Shown: positions 6,951 through 7,191 of the stretch, one piece after another
How the letters are laid out: each line of letters starts with the position of its first letter
Position numbering within the stretch: the stretch's first letter is position 1
Source of the DNA: Clostridiales bacterium
Lineage (GTDB): Bacteria; Bacillota; Clostridia; Peptostreptococcales; Anaerovoracaceae
DNA length: 7,191 bases
Direction of reading: 5' to 3'
Assembly (NCBI GenBank): GCA_012735285.1
Contig: JAAYHT010000300.1
Span: 1 to 7,191 of the forward strand
Notes under the pieces: generated by a model
Databases searched by the model: none
Seen by the model: the letters and a program-made list of their open reading frames with translations, nothing else
Told to the model about the DNA's origin: nothing
Program-made: the position numbers and the translations under genes

Positions 6951-6955
6951 TTTAG
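6905..6955 (+). CDS. candidate leader peptide 2 (16 residues, valine-rich)
   Basis: ATG 6905 opens MPPVVMVVISRNVSSV followed by TAG 6953-6955. AAAAAGGA at 6888-6895 is 9 bases upstream. Six of the 16 residues are valine, plus one isoleucine, which recalls branched-chain amino acid leader peptides, although no long run of one codon is present. The ORF covers the right arms of both inverted repeats and begins 15 bases after the stop of candidate peptide 1. It lies 81 bases before the aminotransferase start. A regulatory role is inference; chance is a fair alternative. Confidence 0.3.
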   Translation: MPPVVMVVISRNVSSV

Positions 6956-7001
6956 TATTACCGTCTCTTTTGCCGTATTTAAAATTATTTAGATTTGATA
7001 C

Positions 7002-7032
7002 GTAACGTTCTTGATTTATGGCGAGGTGTTAC
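7002..7032 (+). promoter_or_regulatory. weak hairpin over the aminotransferase ribosome binding site
   Basis: GTAAC 7002-7006 pairs with GTTAC 7028-7032. Three further G-T pairs (7007-7009 with 7025-7027) would cover part of the GAGGTG Shine-Dalgarno at 7023-7028. The stem is weak and might be incidental, but it could lower initiation unless opened. Confidence 0.2.
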
Positions 7033-7036
7033 AGAC

Positions 7037-7191
7037 ATGATACAGTATCAACAAATGTCTTCGGCGGAACGCGAAAGGGAACTTAATCTTGTCTTGAATT
7101 TATATAAAGAATTTCGTGCTCAAGACCTTAATTTAGACATGTCGAGAGGAAAGCCGAGTATAGAGCAGCTGGCACTGTCTATGCCTATGCT
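7037..7191 (+). CDS. PLP-dependent aminotransferase, N-terminal part (cut by window end)
   Basis: Only the first 51 residues are present, and the frame is open to the last base. The peptide begins MIQYQQMSSAERERE, an N-terminal helix, and continues to LNLDMSRGKPSIEQLALSM (31-49). That motif, LDMSRGKPS-x-EQL-x-LS, marks the start of a class I/II-fold aminotransferase group found widely in Firmicutes and often annotated as aspartate or MocR-like aminotransferase. The PLP lysine and substrate residues lie outside the window, so the amino donor cannot be named. ATG 7037 is chosen because GAGGTG (7023-7028) is 8 bases upstream. The gap of 291 bases after the previous gene, with its own putative leader, suggests a separate transcription unit. 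Confidence 0.85.
   Translation, partial: MIQYQQMSSAERERELNLVLNLYKEFRAQDLNLDMSRGKPSIEQLALSMPM

Overview
The window is an AT-rich stretch with strong AGGAGG-type ribosome binding sites and all recognisable genes on the + strand. Codon use, gene style and the partial aminotransferase at the end suggest an anaerobic Firmicute, most likely of the Clostridia (Peptococcaceae-like). That placement is an inference from style; no taxonomic marker is present.

Layout. Positions 1-141 may be the tail of an upstream gene (weak evidence). Positions 164-6745 look like one operon of five genes: a TAXI-family substrate-binding lipoprotein (164-1156); a dihydroorotase/hydantoinase-like cyclic amidohydrolase split by an in-frame TAG codon (1223-2611); a fused DctQ-DctM TRAP permease (2698-4626); a soluble flavoprotein of the fumarate reductase/succinate dehydrogenase family (4619-6391, overlapping the permease by 8 bases); and a 110-residue protein consisting only of the N-terminal 2Fe-2S domain of SdhB/FrdB (6413-6745). 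A strong GC-rich hairpin without a T-tract lies between the amidohydrolase and the permease.

Positions 6746-7036 are intergenic. They hold an unusual element: two long imperfect inverted repeats interleaved in A-B-A'-B' order. The element coincides with two tiny ORFs, each with a well-spaced Shine-Dalgarno sequence (12 and 16 codons, the second rich in valine). It reads like a leader or attenuator region for the aminotransferase that starts at 7037 and runs off the window, but no expression evidence is available.

How the parts may work together (inference): the lipoprotein and permease form a sodium- or proton-driven TAXI-TRAP importer. The amidohydrolase, if produced, would hydrolyse a cyclic amide or ureide, or a related substrate. 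The FrdA-like flavoprotein would exchange electrons with the small 2Fe-2S protein. This suggests uptake and redox conversion of an organic acid by a reduced, membrane-anchor-free relative of fumarate reductase. The substrate cannot be read from the sequence. Key catalytic positions differ from the textbook enzymes in both the amidohydrolase and the flavoprotein, so standard names should not be transferred uncritically.
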